From an uncultured Gammaproteobacteria bacterium (lineage in GTDB: Bacteria > Pseudomonadota > Gammaproteobacteria > DRLM01): a DNA stretch of 47,126 bases. The notes beneath the pieces are model-generated. The model was not told where the DNA came from and did not search any database. It was given only the letters and a program-made list of their open reading frames with translations. Positions within the stretch are counted from its first letter, which is position 1. Every line of letters begins with the position of its first letter. Shown here in pieces: positions 35,106-44,432 of this stretch. The stretch covers positions 199,246 to 246,371 of the forward strand of contig CAMYKQ010000057.1 in NCBI GenBank assembly GCA_947259075.1, given 5' to 3'. Both the position numbers and the translations under genes were made by a program.

Positions 35106-35300
35106 TTATGAGCTGTAAACCACAGTGCATGGAAACGGACGGCCCGGCACATCACCCGAGACGGCACACGCAAGCGCCCCGGGGCCGATATTCAAAACCG
35201 GGATAGATAAAAAAACAAAAAGAGATGAGCACGCGGGACCCGCGCTGAAATGCCGCTGAAGTCTCAGGCTGAAAGGAAACACCCGTCCATTTGGCGCCAT
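35106..35300 (-). CDS. Small ORF with an exceptionally strong ribosome binding site
   Basis: Minus-strand AAGGAGGTG sits 5 nt before the ATG at 35300, nearly full complementarity to the 16S rRNA tail. The 64-residue product (MAPNGRVFPFSLRLQRHFSA...) has one moderately hydrophobic stretch (CSSLFVFLSIPVLNIGPG) and no known domain. It ends 12 bp before the glycine-zipper gene, so the two could form a bicistron. Codon use looks unlike a typical conserved protein, so it may be a leader peptide or a young gene. Confidence 0.4.
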   Translation of the reverse strand: MAPNGRVFPFSLRLQRHFSAGPACSSLFVFLSIPVLNIGPGALACAVSGDVPGRPFPCTVVYSS

Positions 35301-35488
35301 GGTGACACCTCCTTGTGATCGGAGCGGACGAACCAGAAACATCGCCGAACGGACAAGCTGCCACTCGCCGCACTCAACACCACCATAACACGAGGCAATA
35401 CGCAGGGAAAGCGGTCAGTCCGCACGTATAAAAACCTAGCAGCCGCGGTTAAATTGCGGCCTATCACCGCCGGAAAAGACACGCCCGC
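35301..35488. other. Intergenic region upstream of the small ORF
   Basis: Together with the small ORF this makes a stretch of nearly 400 bases between the exported protein gene and the amylosucrase gene. I see no further gene and no clear terminator for the amylosucrase neighbour. Confidence 0.4.
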
Positions 35489-37438
35489 TCAACGCGCCCC
35501 AGCCAGCACCATGAATTGATAGGGCTCGATCACCAGTTCCTGAGCGGCGGTGATGGTCCGTCCCGCGATCAAGTCCACCATGGTTTTGCGTAGACCAATC
35601 AAACGCAGGCGGCGGGCATCGATATGTTGAGTATTTTCGGAAAAGTTGGCGAGCACGAACACGCTGTGCGACTCATGGGTGCGGAAAAAGGCGAAGACGT
35701 GAGGATTGCCCGTATCGGCAATTTCCGTTTCGGCGCGGGTGAAGGCCAGATTTTGCTGGCGCAATTGAATTAACCGCAACAAGCCTTTGTATATTTTTCC
35801 GGGAATACTCTCCTGATTATTGCGCAAGGCGGCGCGCACTTCATCAAAGGCGGCACGATGGATCCAACGGCTGTCCCCGACCTTGCTCGGGTCTTGATCG
35901 TAGGTGTAATCATTGAGCACGCCCAGCTCGTCGCCCAAATACATGAGCGGGATGCCGCCAATGGTCATGATGACGCCGTGCAACAGCATAATTTTGCGGA
36001 TCGCGAAGTCAATTTCCCGTTCATCCTCGGCCTGCAGACCCTTCTCCAAACCCGTCAACGAGGCGCAGGTGCCGGAGATACGCGCATCCCCGGTCATCGG
36101 GTTTTCCTGAAACGGCAGGCCGCGAGCAAAACTGCCCGGGTGGCGCCCGGTGTAAAACTCCGCGAGAAAACGCCGGTGTTCCCGCGGGCTGATGCCAAAC
36201 TTGGTCAAATCATCATCGGAAAACGCCCAGCCGATGTCGTCGTGACAACGCACATAATTGACCCATGCACAGCCGGGATCAATCTTGAAGCGCCGTTCCA
36301 TGGCATGACGCAAAACCCGCACATCGCGCGTAGCCAGTGCTTCCCACAACAGCGCCATCAATTGGGGGTTATAGGAAAGCTGGCACTCGCCTTCACTAAT
36401 GTATTTTGCAACATCATCGGGATGAACGATGGCCTCGGACTTGAACACCATGGCGGGCGCCGCGATGCGGGCAACGGTATTGAAGGCCTGGATGAGCGTA
36501 TGAACCTCGGGCTGATTCTGCGAGGCGGTGCCCAAGCGCTTCCACAAAAAGGCCACGGCGTCCAAACGCAGAATCTCCACGCCTTGATTGGCGAGAAACA
36601 GCATTTCTTCCAGCATGCGGGTGAACACCACCGGGTTCTCGTAGTTGAGATCCCATTGATAATTGTGAAAGGTGGTCCACACCCATTTGCGGATGCGGCT
36701 GCGATAGGTGAAACAGCCAGGGTGCTCATCGGGAAACACCGCGATGATGCTGTTCTCGAAGGCGTCGGGCATCTCACGGTCGGGGAACATGCGGTAATAG
36801 TCTTGATAGTCCGCGTCACCGGCGAGCGCCTGTTTCGCCCACTCATGTTCATCCGAGGTGTGATTAAAGACGAAATCCAGCACCAGTGAAATGCCATGAT
36901 GGCGCAACTCGGTCGCCAGAGCCGCCAAGTCTTCCATGGTGCCGAGTTTGGGGTTGATCTCGCGATAACTGCTCACCGCGTAACCGCCGTCGTTGTCGCC
37001 CTCCGGTGTCTTGAACACCGGCATGAGATGAAGATAGTTCACTCCCAGCTCGGTGAGATAGGGAATGCGCGCGCGCAGGCCTTCAAGATTGCCGGCGAAT
37101 AGATCCACGTAACACATCGCCCCGACCATGCGGTGGGACTGATACCACTGCGGGTCCACTTCGCGCAGCGCGTCCAGCGCCTTGAGTTCCGCGGGACGGC
37201 TCAACCACATCTCGGTAGCGGCGGCGAGGATACTTTCCAGGTGGTAAAAAAAATCGTAGTGCTGCCCATAGATGGGATGCAGACATTCGAAGAGGCGCGG
37301 AAAGTGCCGCTCCAGGCGCTGCACATAGGCCTGCCATTCAACCGCCTCGGTTTGATGGCTGAATCGCGCCTCCAGCCGCGGCAATAAACGCCGCAAAGAC
37401 GAAGCGCTGTGCTTGGACAACCAATTGGAATTACTCAT
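35489..37438 (-). CDS. Amylosucrase (GH13 glucosyltransferase)
   Basis: The enzyme of 649 residues builds alpha-1,4-glucan from sucrose, releasing fructose. The N-terminal helical domain (about 1-100) and the GH13 barrel follow the amylosucrase pattern: LMPVFKTPEGDNDGGYAV, LDFVFNHTSDEHEWA, EILRLDAVAFLWKRLG (nucleophile Asp, about 293), VFKSEAIVHP (acid/base Glu, about 335) and YVRCHDDIGWAF (transition-state Asp, about 400). Length is close to the Neisseria enzyme. I chose MSNSNWLSKH at 37438; an in-frame ATG at 37468 adds ten residues. No sucrose phosphorylase, sucrose synthase, transporter or glycogen gene is adjacent. No signal peptide is seen. Confidence 0.92.
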   Translation of the reverse strand: MSNSNWLSKHSASSLRRLLPRLEARFSHQTEAVEWQAYVQRLERHFPRLFECLHPIYGQHYDFFYHLESILAAATEMWLSRPAELKALDALREVDPQWYQSHRMVGAMCYVDLFAGNLEGLRARIPYLTELGVNYLHLMPVFKTPEGDNDGGYAVSSYREINPKLGTMEDLAALATELRHHGISLVLDFVFNHTSDEHEWAKQALAGDADYQDYYRMFPDREMPDAFENSIIAVFPDEHPGCFTYRSRIRKWVWTTFHNYQWDLNYENPVVFTRMLEEMLFLANQGVEILRLDAVAFLWKRLGTASQNQPEVHTLIQAFNTVARIAAPAMVFKSEAIVHPDDVAKYISEGECQLSYNPQLMALLWEALATRDVRVLRHAMERRFKIDPGCAWVNYVRCHDDIGWAFSDDDLTKFGISPREHRRFLAEFYTGRHPGSFARGLPFQENPMTGDARISGTCASLTGLEKGLQAEDEREIDFAIRKIMLLHGVIMTIGGIPLMYLGDELGVLNDYTYDQDPSKVGDSRWIHRAAFDEVRAALRNNQESIPGKIYKGLLRLIQLRQQNLAFTRAETEIADTGNPHVFAFFRTHESHSVFVLANFSENTQHIDARRLRLIGLRKTMVDLIAGRTITAAQELVIEPYQFMVLAGAR

Positions 37439-37546
37439 CTGTGAACATCCACTACTTTCATGGGGCACGAGCCACGCGGCTAAGCCCGCGAAGAAAAAAT
37501 CATGTCAATATTGTATTGACGCCACGGCCTATTACATAGCAACGGA

Positions 37547-38143
37547 TCATAACAGCACCGCCAAGGCCGCGTTGATGGCCTGTAATTGCTCCGTGTCGCC
37601 GCCACGGTCGGGATGATGCGCCATCGCCAAACGCCGGTAGGCCTGTTTAATAGCGGCGTCATCCACCGGGTCGGCCAGGCCCAAGCGGGCCAGCGCCTCG
37701 GCACGGCGTTCTCCACCTTGCAAGCGCCTCCAAAACGAGGCGATGAGTTCATCCACGTCGCTTGCCGCGGTCTCTCGCAAATTGGTGAGATCGAGATAAT
37801 AAGCACGCAACGGATCGGGGCGCCCCACCGCGGCCTTCGCGGCTTGATAGGGCCGCCATGTAATCTTAAGCACGCTGATCTCTAGCTCCGCCTCCCGTGC
37901 CTGCCGGGCGCGATCACGCAGACGATACAAAACATGAAACAACAAAAAATGTGCGCAGAATAATCGGTGATGCGGCACCGGCGAGGGGCCCATGAAGGAA
38001 AAATAACCCGCCGCGCGTAAGGCGCTAATCAAGTCATATTCACTGAGACCCGCGGGATGCCGCTCCAGCTCGCGCGCCACCGCGGCGGAAAACGCCGCGT
38101 CGATATGTAACTCCGTCTGGACTTCCGGCTCGGCGTGCCTCAT
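37547..38143 (-). CDS. DnaJ-related protein with C-terminal J domain
   Basis: The 198-residue protein has an N-terminal domain typical of the DNAJ_related family (LHIDAAFSAAVARELERHPAGLSEYDLISALRAAG, then FLLFHVLYRLRD). The last about 50 residues form a truncated J domain with the diagnostic HPD (IKQAYRRLAMAHHPDRGGD), which stimulates Hsp70 ATPase. It starts directly after the stop of the GIY-YIG gene, so the two are co-transcribed. Confidence 0.87.
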   Translation of the reverse strand: MRHAEPEVQTELHIDAAFSAAVARELERHPAGLSEYDLISALRAAGYFSFMGPSPVPHHRLFCAHFLLFHVLYRLRDRARQAREAELEISVLKITWRPYQAAKAAVGRPDPLRAYYLDLTNLRETAASDVDELIASFWRRLQGGERRAEALARLGLADPVDDAAIKQAYRRLAMAHHPDRGGDTEQLQAINAALAVLL

Positions 38144-38437
38144 CTAGTCCCGCGCCTTTGAGCTGAGATCACGGCGATCCATACTGATGCCGGCGAGCCG
38201 CCGCTTCGCCACCGGCCGCAAGCGTTTGATGACGCATTCCCGCCGTAAAGCCTCCCCCCGCGCCGCGAGTGTTTCTTGATAAACCAGCTCAACCGGCCGC
38301 CGCCCGCGGGTATATTTCGCACCTTTGCCCGCATTGTGCGTGGCGATGCGCGCCGTGATGTCGGTCGCGACGCCGGTGTACAAGGTATTATCGGCGCAGC
38401 GCACCATATAAACATACCATGCCACTGTTGTTTTCAC
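38144..38437 (-). CDS. GIY-YIG nuclease superfamily protein (YhbQ-like)
   Basis: The 97-residue single-domain protein has the GIY-YIG core as WYVYMVRCADNTLYTGVATD, the conserved Arg in ITARIATHNAGKGAKYTRGR, and the usual RPVELVYQE strand. It lacks any fused domain and matches the YhbQ/UPF0213 group, whose cellular role is not settled. The gene abuts the J-domain gene and lies 13 bp after the yajD stop. Confidence 0.88.
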   Translation of the reverse strand: MKTTVAWYVYMVRCADNTLYTGVATDITARIATHNAGKGAKYTRGRRPVELVYQETLAARGEALRRECVIKRLRPVAKRRLAGISMDRRDLSSKARD

Positions 38438-38450
38438 CGGGCGCGCTTCA

Positions 38451-38834
38451 CTATTTTTTCTCTTTCAACATCGCTTTCAAATCGGCGAAGGGATTGTGGG
38501 TTGCACGCGCGGCCGCGGCACCCGGCTGAGCGGCGCCGCCTTGCCGCGCGGCCTCGGTCAAACGGCTGTGTTCGTTGTCATGGCAATAAAGACACAGCAG
38601 TTCCCAATTGCTACCGTCGGCCGGGTTGTTGTCGTGATTATGGTCCTTGTGATGCACCGTGAGTTCGCGCAGCGTCGCGCGGTCGAATTCCCGCGCGCAG
38701 CGGCCGCACACCCACGGATACAGCTTGAGTGCTTGCTCGCGGTAATCTCGCTCACGCTGTTCACGCTGGCGCTGCGCCGTAGCCACGATCTCGTTCAAAC
38801 GCCCGGGGCCGGTGGAGGGCGGTTTAGATGGCAT
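38451..38834 (-). CDS. yajD: HNH endonuclease family protein YajD
   Basis: The 127-residue protein shows the HNH zinc-finger nuclease fold: CGRCAREF, then ELTVHHKDHNHDNNPADGSNWELLCLYCHDNEH. Both CxxC pairs and the HH...N core are intact. The surrounding pattern (YPWVCGRCAREFDRATLRELTVHH) matches YajD. The C-terminal part is Ala-rich and ends in NPFADLKAMLKEKK. Function in vivo is not known. Confidence 0.88.
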   Translation of the reverse strand: MPSKPPSTGPGRLNEIVATAQRQREQRERDYREQALKLYPWVCGRCAREFDRATLRELTVHHKDHNHDNNPADGSNWELLCLYCHDNEHSRLTEAARQGGAAQPGAAAARATHNPFADLKAMLKEKK

Positions 38835-39013
38835 ACGCTATTCCTTCAGAATTCACGGCAAGTTGACCGCGACACGGGGTCTTTCGCGGCATTATATGCC
38901 AGCCGCGCCCGCCACGTAAAAAACACCGCCGGATAGCGTATAATGCGCGGCCATCAGCCCGCGAACCGCCCGCGCCCGCCGTATTTCCCGGGCATTCAAC
39001 CACAGGTCCCTTC

Positions 39014-40816
39014 ATGTCTACCGAAGCCATCACCCATTTTTCACAGCTAGCCTTAGCCGCGCCCATACTTCAAGCCGTCAACGAAGTCGGCTACGAGTCA
39101 CCTTCGCCGATCCAGGCCCAGGCCATTCCGCCCTTGCTGGCGGGCCGGGACCTGCTGGGCCAGGCCCAAACCGGCACCGGCAAAACCGCCGCCTTCGCCC
39201 TGCCCATTCTGAGCCGGATCGATCTCAGCCTGCATCAACCGCAAGTGCTGGTGCTCACCCCCACCCGCGAATTGGCCATTCAAGTCGCCGAGGCGATGCA
39301 GACCTACGCCCGCCACTTGAAAGGCTTTCATGTGCTGCCCATCTACGGCGGACAAAGCATGGAGGCGCAACTGCGCCCGCTGCGCCGTGGCGTACACGCG
39401 GTGGTGGGCACGCCCGGCCGCATTCAAGATCATCTGCGCCGTGGCACCTTGAAACTCGACCGCCTCACCACCCTGGTCCTCGACGAAGCCGATGAAATGC
39501 TGCGCATGGGTTTCATCGACGACGTAGAGCAAATTCTCGAACACACGCCCAAGGAAAAACAGGTCGCGCTGTTTTCCGCCACCATGCCCAGCGTCATTCA
39601 AAAGGTCGCGCAAAAATACATGCGTGACCCCGTGGAAATTAAAATCAAGGCCAAGACCAGCACGGTGGCGACCATTACCCAGCGCTACTGGCAAGTCACT
39701 GGTCTGCACAAACTCGACGCCCTCACCCGCATTCTTGAGGTAGAAGAGTTTGATGCCATGATCGTCTTCGTGCGCACCAAAACCGCCACCGTCGAACTGG
39801 CGGAGCGCCTGGAAGCGCGCGGTTTCTCCTGCTCCGCGCTCAATGGCGATATGAATCAAGCTCTGCGCGAACGCACCATCGAGCGCTTGAAGAAAGGCAG
39901 CCTGGATATCGTCGTGGCCACCGACGTCGCCGCGCGCGGTCTGGACGTGGAACGCATCAGCCACGTCGTGAACTACGACATTCCCTACGACACCGAGGCC
40001 TATGTGCATCGCATCGGCCGCACCGGCCGCGCCGGACGCAAGGGTGAGGCGATACTCTTCGTCGCGCCGCGGGAAAAACGCATGTTGCGCGCCATCGAGA
40101 CCGCCACGCGCCAGCCCATCACGCCGATGCAATTACCCAGTCACGCCGACATCGCCGGCCGCCGCGTCGCGCAATTCAAAGATGCGCTCAGCGCGGTCAT
40201 CGAATCACAGGAACTGGGCTTCTTCGAAGAAGTGGTCGCCAGCTACGAACAGGAACACAATATTCCGGTCACTCAAATCGCCGCGGCCCTTGTCTATCTG
40301 GTACAAAAAGAACGCCCGCTCTTACCCGCGGCGGAGAAAGAAACGGCGCCTCGCGAGATACGTCCAGAAAGGAGCGAACGCCCCGATAAACCACGGGCAC
40401 GCGACGAACAACGGCGTAGCTCCGGCGCGGAAAGGGCCGTGGAAGCGGGCATGGTGCGTTATCGCATGGAGGTGGGACGCAATCACGGCGTGCTGCCCAA
40501 GAACATCGTCGGCGCCATCGCCAATGAAGCGGGCATGGACAGCCAGCACATCGGCCATATCAAACTCCATGACGATTACAGCACCGTGGACCTGCCCGCG
40601 GGCATGCCCAAAGATATTTTCCAGCATCTGACCAAGGTCTGGGTATGCGGCCATCAGCTGCGCTTGAGCGTGGATTCCGGCAAAGACCCGCAAGGCGATC
40701 ACAAACCCGCTCATGCGCCGGCGCCGCGCAAGGACAAACCCAAACACGGCAAAGCCCTCCCGAAAAAAGCGGCTAAACCCAAGCCCAAAGAAAAAAGAAA
40801 AGTGAAAGAATCATAA
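39014..40816 (+). CDS. deaD: DEAD-box ATP-dependent RNA helicase (DeaD/CsdA type)
   Basis: The 600-residue helicase has all core motifs: AQTGTGKT (I), PTRELAIQV (Ia), GTPGRI (Ib), DEADEML (II), SATMP (III), VATDVAARGLDVERI (V) and HRIGRTGRAG (VI). After the helicase core comes a linker and a DbpA/CsdA-type RNA-binding domain (YRMEVGRNHGVLPKNIVGAIANEAG...QLRLS). A basic, Lys/Pro-rich tail ends the protein. This domain order is that of DeaD, which helps ribosome assembly and mRNA decay, especially in the cold. A weak GC-rich hairpin follows the stop (40820-40852). Confidence 0.94.
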   Translation: MSTEAITHFSQLALAAPILQAVNEVGYESPSPIQAQAIPPLLAGRDLLGQAQTGTGKTAAFALPILSRIDLSLHQPQVLVLTPTRELAIQVAEAMQTYARHLKGFHVLPIYGGQSMEAQLRPLRRGVHAVVGTPGRIQDHLRRGTLKLDRLTTLVLDEADEMLRMGFIDDVEQILEHTPKEKQVALFSATMPSVIQKVAQKYMRDPVEIKIKAKTSTVATITQRYWQVTGLHKLDALTRILEVEEFDAMIVFVRTKTATVELAERLEARGFSCSALNGDMNQALRERTIERLKKGSLDIVVATDVAARGLDVERISHVVNYDIPYDTEAYVHRIGRTGRAGRKGEAILFVAPREKRMLRAIETATRQPITPMQLPSHADIAGRRVAQFKDALSAVIESQELGFFEEVVASYEQEHNIPVTQIAAALVYLVQKERPLLPAAEKETAPREIRPERSERPDKPRARDEQRRSSGAERAVEAGMVRYRMEVGRNHGVLPKNIVGAIANEAGMDSQHIGHIKLHDDYSTVDLPAGMPKDIFQHLTKVWVCGHQLRLSVDSGKDPQGDHKPAHAPAPRKDKPKHGKALPKKAAKPKPKEKRKVKES

Positions 40817-40880
40817 ACCGGGCCGCGCCACGCAAGCGCTCCGCTCCGGCCCACTCACGCCTAATAGTCTAAGAATTCAT

Positions 40881-41423
40881 ATGGCACTCAAAGCGACTAT
40901 TTACAAAGCCGAACTCCACGTTGCCGACCTCGACCGGCATTACTATGAGACCCATGCGCTCACCCTCGCGCGTCACCCTTCGGAAACCGACGAACGTTTG
41001 ATGCTGCGGCTACTCGCCTTCGCTCGCCATGCGCATCCGGACCTCGCCTTTACCAAAGGACTGAGCAGTCAAGACGAACCTGACCTGTGGCAATTGGATT
41101 TAACCGGCGCGATCGATACCTGGATAGATTTAGGTCAACCGGATGAAAAACGTGTCCGCAAGGCCTGCGGTCGCGCAAAACACGTATTCATTTACAGTTA
41201 TGGCGGTCACGGCGCCGAGCTGTGGTGGGAAAAAATCCGCCCTCAATTGGAACGGTTTAATAATCTGACGGTGATCAATCTGCCACGCAGCACCGCGGCG
41301 GCCCTGGAAAAATTAGCGCAACGCACCATGCAGCTCAACTGCACCCTGCAAGATAAACAAGTGTGGCTCGCCAATGACGCCAGCAGCGTCGAGGTGGAAA
41401 TGACGATCTGGCAGCAGCCTTGA
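40881..41423 (+). CDS. yaeQ: YaeQ family protein
   Basis: The 180-residue protein begins MALKATIYKAELHVADLDRHYY and contains HPSETDERLMLRLLAFARHA, GLSSQDEPDLWQLDLTG and LWWEKI, all characteristic of YaeQ. The fold is PD-(D/E)XK nuclease-like, and the acidic and Lys positions of that core appear in DEPDLWQ and the following strands. The gene product has been described as suppressing rfaH defects; the biochemical role is unclear. It is convergent with ybiT, with only 9 bp between the stops. Confidence 0.92.
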   Translation: MALKATIYKAELHVADLDRHYYETHALTLARHPSETDERLMLRLLAFARHAHPDLAFTKGLSSQDEPDLWQLDLTGAIDTWIDLGQPDEKRVRKACGRAKHVFIYSYGGHGAELWWEKIRPQLERFNNLTVINLPRSTAAALEKLAQRTMQLNCTLQDKQVWLANDASSVEVEMTIWQQP

Positions 41424-41432
41424 ATAACGCGC

Positions 41433-43025
41433 CTATTCCACGCCCTGGCTGCGCAGATAATCGTCATAATTACCATTGAAGTTGACCACACCCCGCGGCG
41501 TCATCTCGATGATGCGGGTGGCGAGGGACGAAACGAACTCACGGTCATGGCTGACGAAGATCAAGGTGCCGGGATAATTTTCCAAGGCGGTATTGAGTGA
41601 CTCGATGGATTCCATGTCCAAGTGATTGGTCGGCTCGTCCATCACTAAAATATTGGGCTTGAGCTGCATGAGTTTGCCGAACAGCATGCGGCCTTGTTCA
41701 CCGCCGGAAATATGCTTCACGGATTTCTTAATATCATCTTGAGAAAACAGCAAGCGCCCCAGCGTGCCGCGTATCACTTGCTCGTCTTCACCCGCTTGTT
41801 GCCATTGGCTCATCCAATCGAACAAAGAGGTGTTAGCGGCGAAGTCAGCGGCGTGATCCTGCGCGAAATAACCCACGTTCGCGTTCTCCGACCACTTCAC
41901 CACGCCTTTGTCCGGCACGAGCTCACCAACCAGCGTGCGCAACAGCGTGCTCTTACCGATGCCGTTCGGCCCGATCACGGCGATACGCTCCCCCACTTCC
42001 ACCATTAAATCGACGCCGCTAAATAGCGGCGTTCCGCCGTAGCCCTTACTCAAATCCGTTACTTCCAAGGCCAAACGATAAAGTTTTTTCGCCTGCTCGA
42101 AACGGATATAGGGATTGACCCGGCTCGAAGGTTTCACATCTTCAAGCTTGATCTTTTCAATCTGCTTGGCGCGCGAGGTTGCCTGCTTGGCCTTGGAGGC
42201 ATTGGCGGAAAAGCGGCTGACGAAGGTCTGCAAATCGGCGATCTGAACCTTTTTCTTGGCGTTATCGGCCAAGAGACGTTCACGGACTTGGCTCGCCGCG
42301 GTCATATATTCATCGTAGTTCCCGGGATAGACACGCAGCTCGCCATAGTCGAGATCGGCCATATGAGTGCACACACTATTAAGAAAATGCCGGTCGTGGG
42401 AGATGATAATCATGGTGCTGGTGCGGGCGTTAAGCACACCCTCTAACCAGCGAATCGTGCTAATATCGAGGTTATTGGTAGGTTCGTCCAATAACATGAT
42501 GTCCGGATCGGCGAATAAGGCCTGCGCCAGCAACACCCGCAGTTTCCAACCCGGCGCCACCGCGCTCATCGGACCCGTATGCTGCTCGATAGGAATGCCT
42601 AAACCCAACAACAACTCACCGGCACGCGACTCGGCGGTGTAACCGTCCATCTCGGCGAAGGCCACTTCCAGATCGGCTACCTTCATGCCGTCGTCATCAC
42701 TCATCTCGGGCAGCGAATAAATACGGTCACGCTCCTGCTTCACGCGCCACAACTCAGCGTGCCCCATAATCACGGTATCGAGCACCGTGAAATTTTCGAA
42801 GGCGAACTGGTCTTGCCGCAGCTTACCCAGCCGCTCATTGGCATCCACGCTCACCGATCCCGAACTCGGCTCCAAATCACCGCCGAGGATTTTCATCAAG
42901 GTCGATTTGCCGCAACCGTTGGCGCCAATCAGGCCATAACGATTGCCGCCGCCGAATTTGACCGAGACATTTTCAAACAGGGGCTTGGCCCCAAACTGGA
43001 TAGTGAGGTTGGCTGTAGAAATCAA
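41433..43025 (-). CDS. ybiT: ABC-F family ATPase YbiT
   Basis: The 530-residue protein has two ABC domains in tandem (Walker [10 protein letters not shown] and GPNGIGKST; Walker [11 protein letters not shown] and [10 protein letters not shown]). The charged interdomain linker is typical of ABC-F translation factors. It aligns with E. coli YbiT along its length ([27 protein letters not shown]-like block, [12 protein letters not shown]). I chose the TTG at 43025 because it gives exactly the family length and GGAA lies about 7 nt upstream; upstream in-frame residues (FCCKPFWNS) are not family-like. ABC-F proteins act on the ribosomal E site. Confidence 0.92.
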   Translation of the reverse strand: MISTANLTIQFGAKPLFENVSVKFGGGNRYGLIGANGCGKSTLMKILGGDLEPSSGSVSVDANERLGKLRQDQFAFENFTVLDTVIMGHAELWRVKQERDRIYSLPEMSDDDGMKVADLEVAFAEMDGYTAESRAGELLLGLGIPIEQHTGPMSAVAPGWKLRVLLAQALFADPDIMLLDEPTNNLDISTIRWLEGVLNARTSTMIIISHDRHFLNSVCTHMADLDYGELRVYPGNYDEYMTAASQVRERLLADNAKKKVQIADLQTFVSRFSANASKAKQATSRAKQIEKIKLEDVKPSSRVNPYIRFEQAKKLYRLALEVTDLSKGYGGTPLFSGVDLMVEVGERIAVIGPNGIGKSTLLRTLVGELVPDKGVVKWSENANVGYFAQDHAADFAANTSLFDWMSQWQQAGEDEQVIRGTLGRLLFSQDDIKKSVKHISGGEQGRMLFGKLMQLKPNILVMDEPTNHLDMESIESLNTALENYPGTLIFVSHDREFVSSLATRIIEMTPRGVVNFNGNYDDYLRSQGVE

Positions 43026-43363
43026 GGTACTGTTCCAAAAAGGTTTACAACAAAAAGCTCTATTAATAGTAGCGATGCGCCACCGTGGCCCAAACCCAGC
43101 ACGAACCACGACCCGCTCTCGCTGCGGCAAAGGAAAACACGAAGCGGAAAATGGCGGCAGGTATGCGCAAGGGGCGCATTGTCGCACAAATCAGCTTAAA
43201 AAAGCGATGCCGGAACTGGCCGCGCTAGACGCCGGACCCGGGCATGAAGGCAGGATGGAGAAATTTCAGCTAAAAAGGGCGGAACACATAAATACCAGAA
43301 CTTAAAATAGCCAAGCCGGCGCTTTAAATGCGCTCTCGTACAATACGTACCCCGCCCTCGATA
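43026..43363. other. Intergenic region between ybiT and the H1-like gene
   Basis: These 338 bases show no supported gene. They should hold the promoter for ybiT on the minus strand and the 3' end of the H1-like transcript. No clear hairpin terminator was found. Confidence 0.4.
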
Positions 43364-43822
43364 TCACGCCGCTTTTTTAGAACGGCGGCGCTTCTTCTTC
43401 GGCTTTGCCGCCTTGGCCGCCGCCTTTTCCGCGGCCTTCATCGCGCTGGCCAGGGCCTTATCGACCAGCTTGAATAATTTCAAATCCGCCTGGGCGGCGT
43501 CATGAGCGACGCGTTTAGGATCCAGGTCGGCCTTTACCACCGCCAAATCGGACAGTATTTGTTTGCGCGCATCACGCGCCTTGGCTTTGGCGGCGGGACC
43601 TTTCGCGCTTTTCACCCGCGTCAATGCCTTGGCCGCCCGGGCCTTCTGCGCGGCGGCTTTTTTAGCTACGGCGGCCATTTCTTTTCCCGTCGCCGTCACG
43701 GCGGCGGCAATCGCCTTTGCCCAATCCGCGTGGGCCTTCACCGCCAGCTGCTCAGCGGCCTGACTCTGTTGTACCGCTGCCGCTCCGCGCGATCCAGCGA
43801 CAGTCTTCTTAAGTGCTGCCAT
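43364..43822 (-). CDS. Histone-H1-like Lys/Ala-rich protein
   Basis: The 152-residue product (start MAALKKTVAGSRGAAAVQQ, GGAG 7 nt upstream) is dominated by Ala and Lys. It ends in a strongly basic tail (AEKAAAKAAKPKKKRRRSKKAA), reminiscent of histone H1 C-terminal domains and of AlgP-like bacterial proteins. A helical middle (RKQILSDLAVVKADLDPKRVAHDAAQADLKLFKLVDKALA) is less repetitive. It is probably a nucleoid-associated DNA-binding protein. Low-complexity composition limits the family call. Confidence 0.6.
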   Translation of the reverse strand: MAALKKTVAGSRGAAAVQQSQAAEQLAVKAHADWAKAIAAAVTATGKEMAAVAKKAAAQKARAAKALTRVKSAKGPAAKAKARDARKQILSDLAVVKADLDPKRVAHDAAQADLKLFKLVDKALASAMKAAEKAAAKAAKPKKKRRRSKKAA

Positions 43823-44003
43823 AAATTCACTCCATGTTAGATAAAAAACGCGCGCAGTATAACACCAACGCCACGCGAGATGTTCACTCATGGCAATAAC
43901 TCAATTTGAAAAAATTGAAATGCTGAAAGTGAACTCCATTCACTTCCTGCCTAAGTCATTTCTGAACGCGCGGCGACCTGTCATTTCCATTATGCGCGAT
44001 TGT

Positions 44004-44327
44004 TTAATTGCGGGTTTGATCCGATGTTATTTCCTGTACCAAGACCCATGGCGCGACCACCACCGCCCAAAACACCGGGCCGCGCGCCGCCCAATCCGCG
44101 GCATGAGCATCATTGGCGCGAATGACATCACCGGCACACAACCACGCCTCGAAGGCCGGCTTATCGTCTATTGATAAACGCAGGGCGGCTTCGATTAAGT
44201 CCACCGCTTGCGCAACACGGATCACTACGCCGCGGGCATAATGAGGCTGCAATTCCCGCCAATGGATCTTACCGGTTTCACTGTTGAGCTTGGCGCGCAA
44301 CGCCGCTTCATCGTACTGTTCGCTCAT
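44004..44327 (-). CDS. DUF2288 family protein
   Basis: The 107-residue protein contains LNSETGKIHWRELQPHYARGVVIRVAQAVDLIEAALRL and ends with FWAVVVAPWVLVQEIT, the DUF2288 signature at both ends. Function is unknown. The gene is isolated, flanked by the H1-like gene and the two-component system on the same strand. Confidence 0.85.
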   Translation of the reverse strand: MSEQYDEAALRAKLNSETGKIHWRELQPHYARGVVIRVAQAVDLIEAALRLSIDDKPAFEAWLCAGDVIRANDAHAADWAARGPVFWAVVVAPWVLVQEITSDQTRN

Positions 44328-44432
44328 GATGGGATGCCCTGCTGGTCAATGTTTGCAATGAAATTGGGTTTATTTTCGCTTAGTCGCGCGGCAATCTCAA
44401 TCCGGCATCCTGGCGAATAGAGTAATTAAACT

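Noticed and set aside
43026-43187. Upstream extension of the ybiT frame
   Set aside because: The added residues are not family-like. The TTG at 43025 yields the exact family length with a ribosome site.
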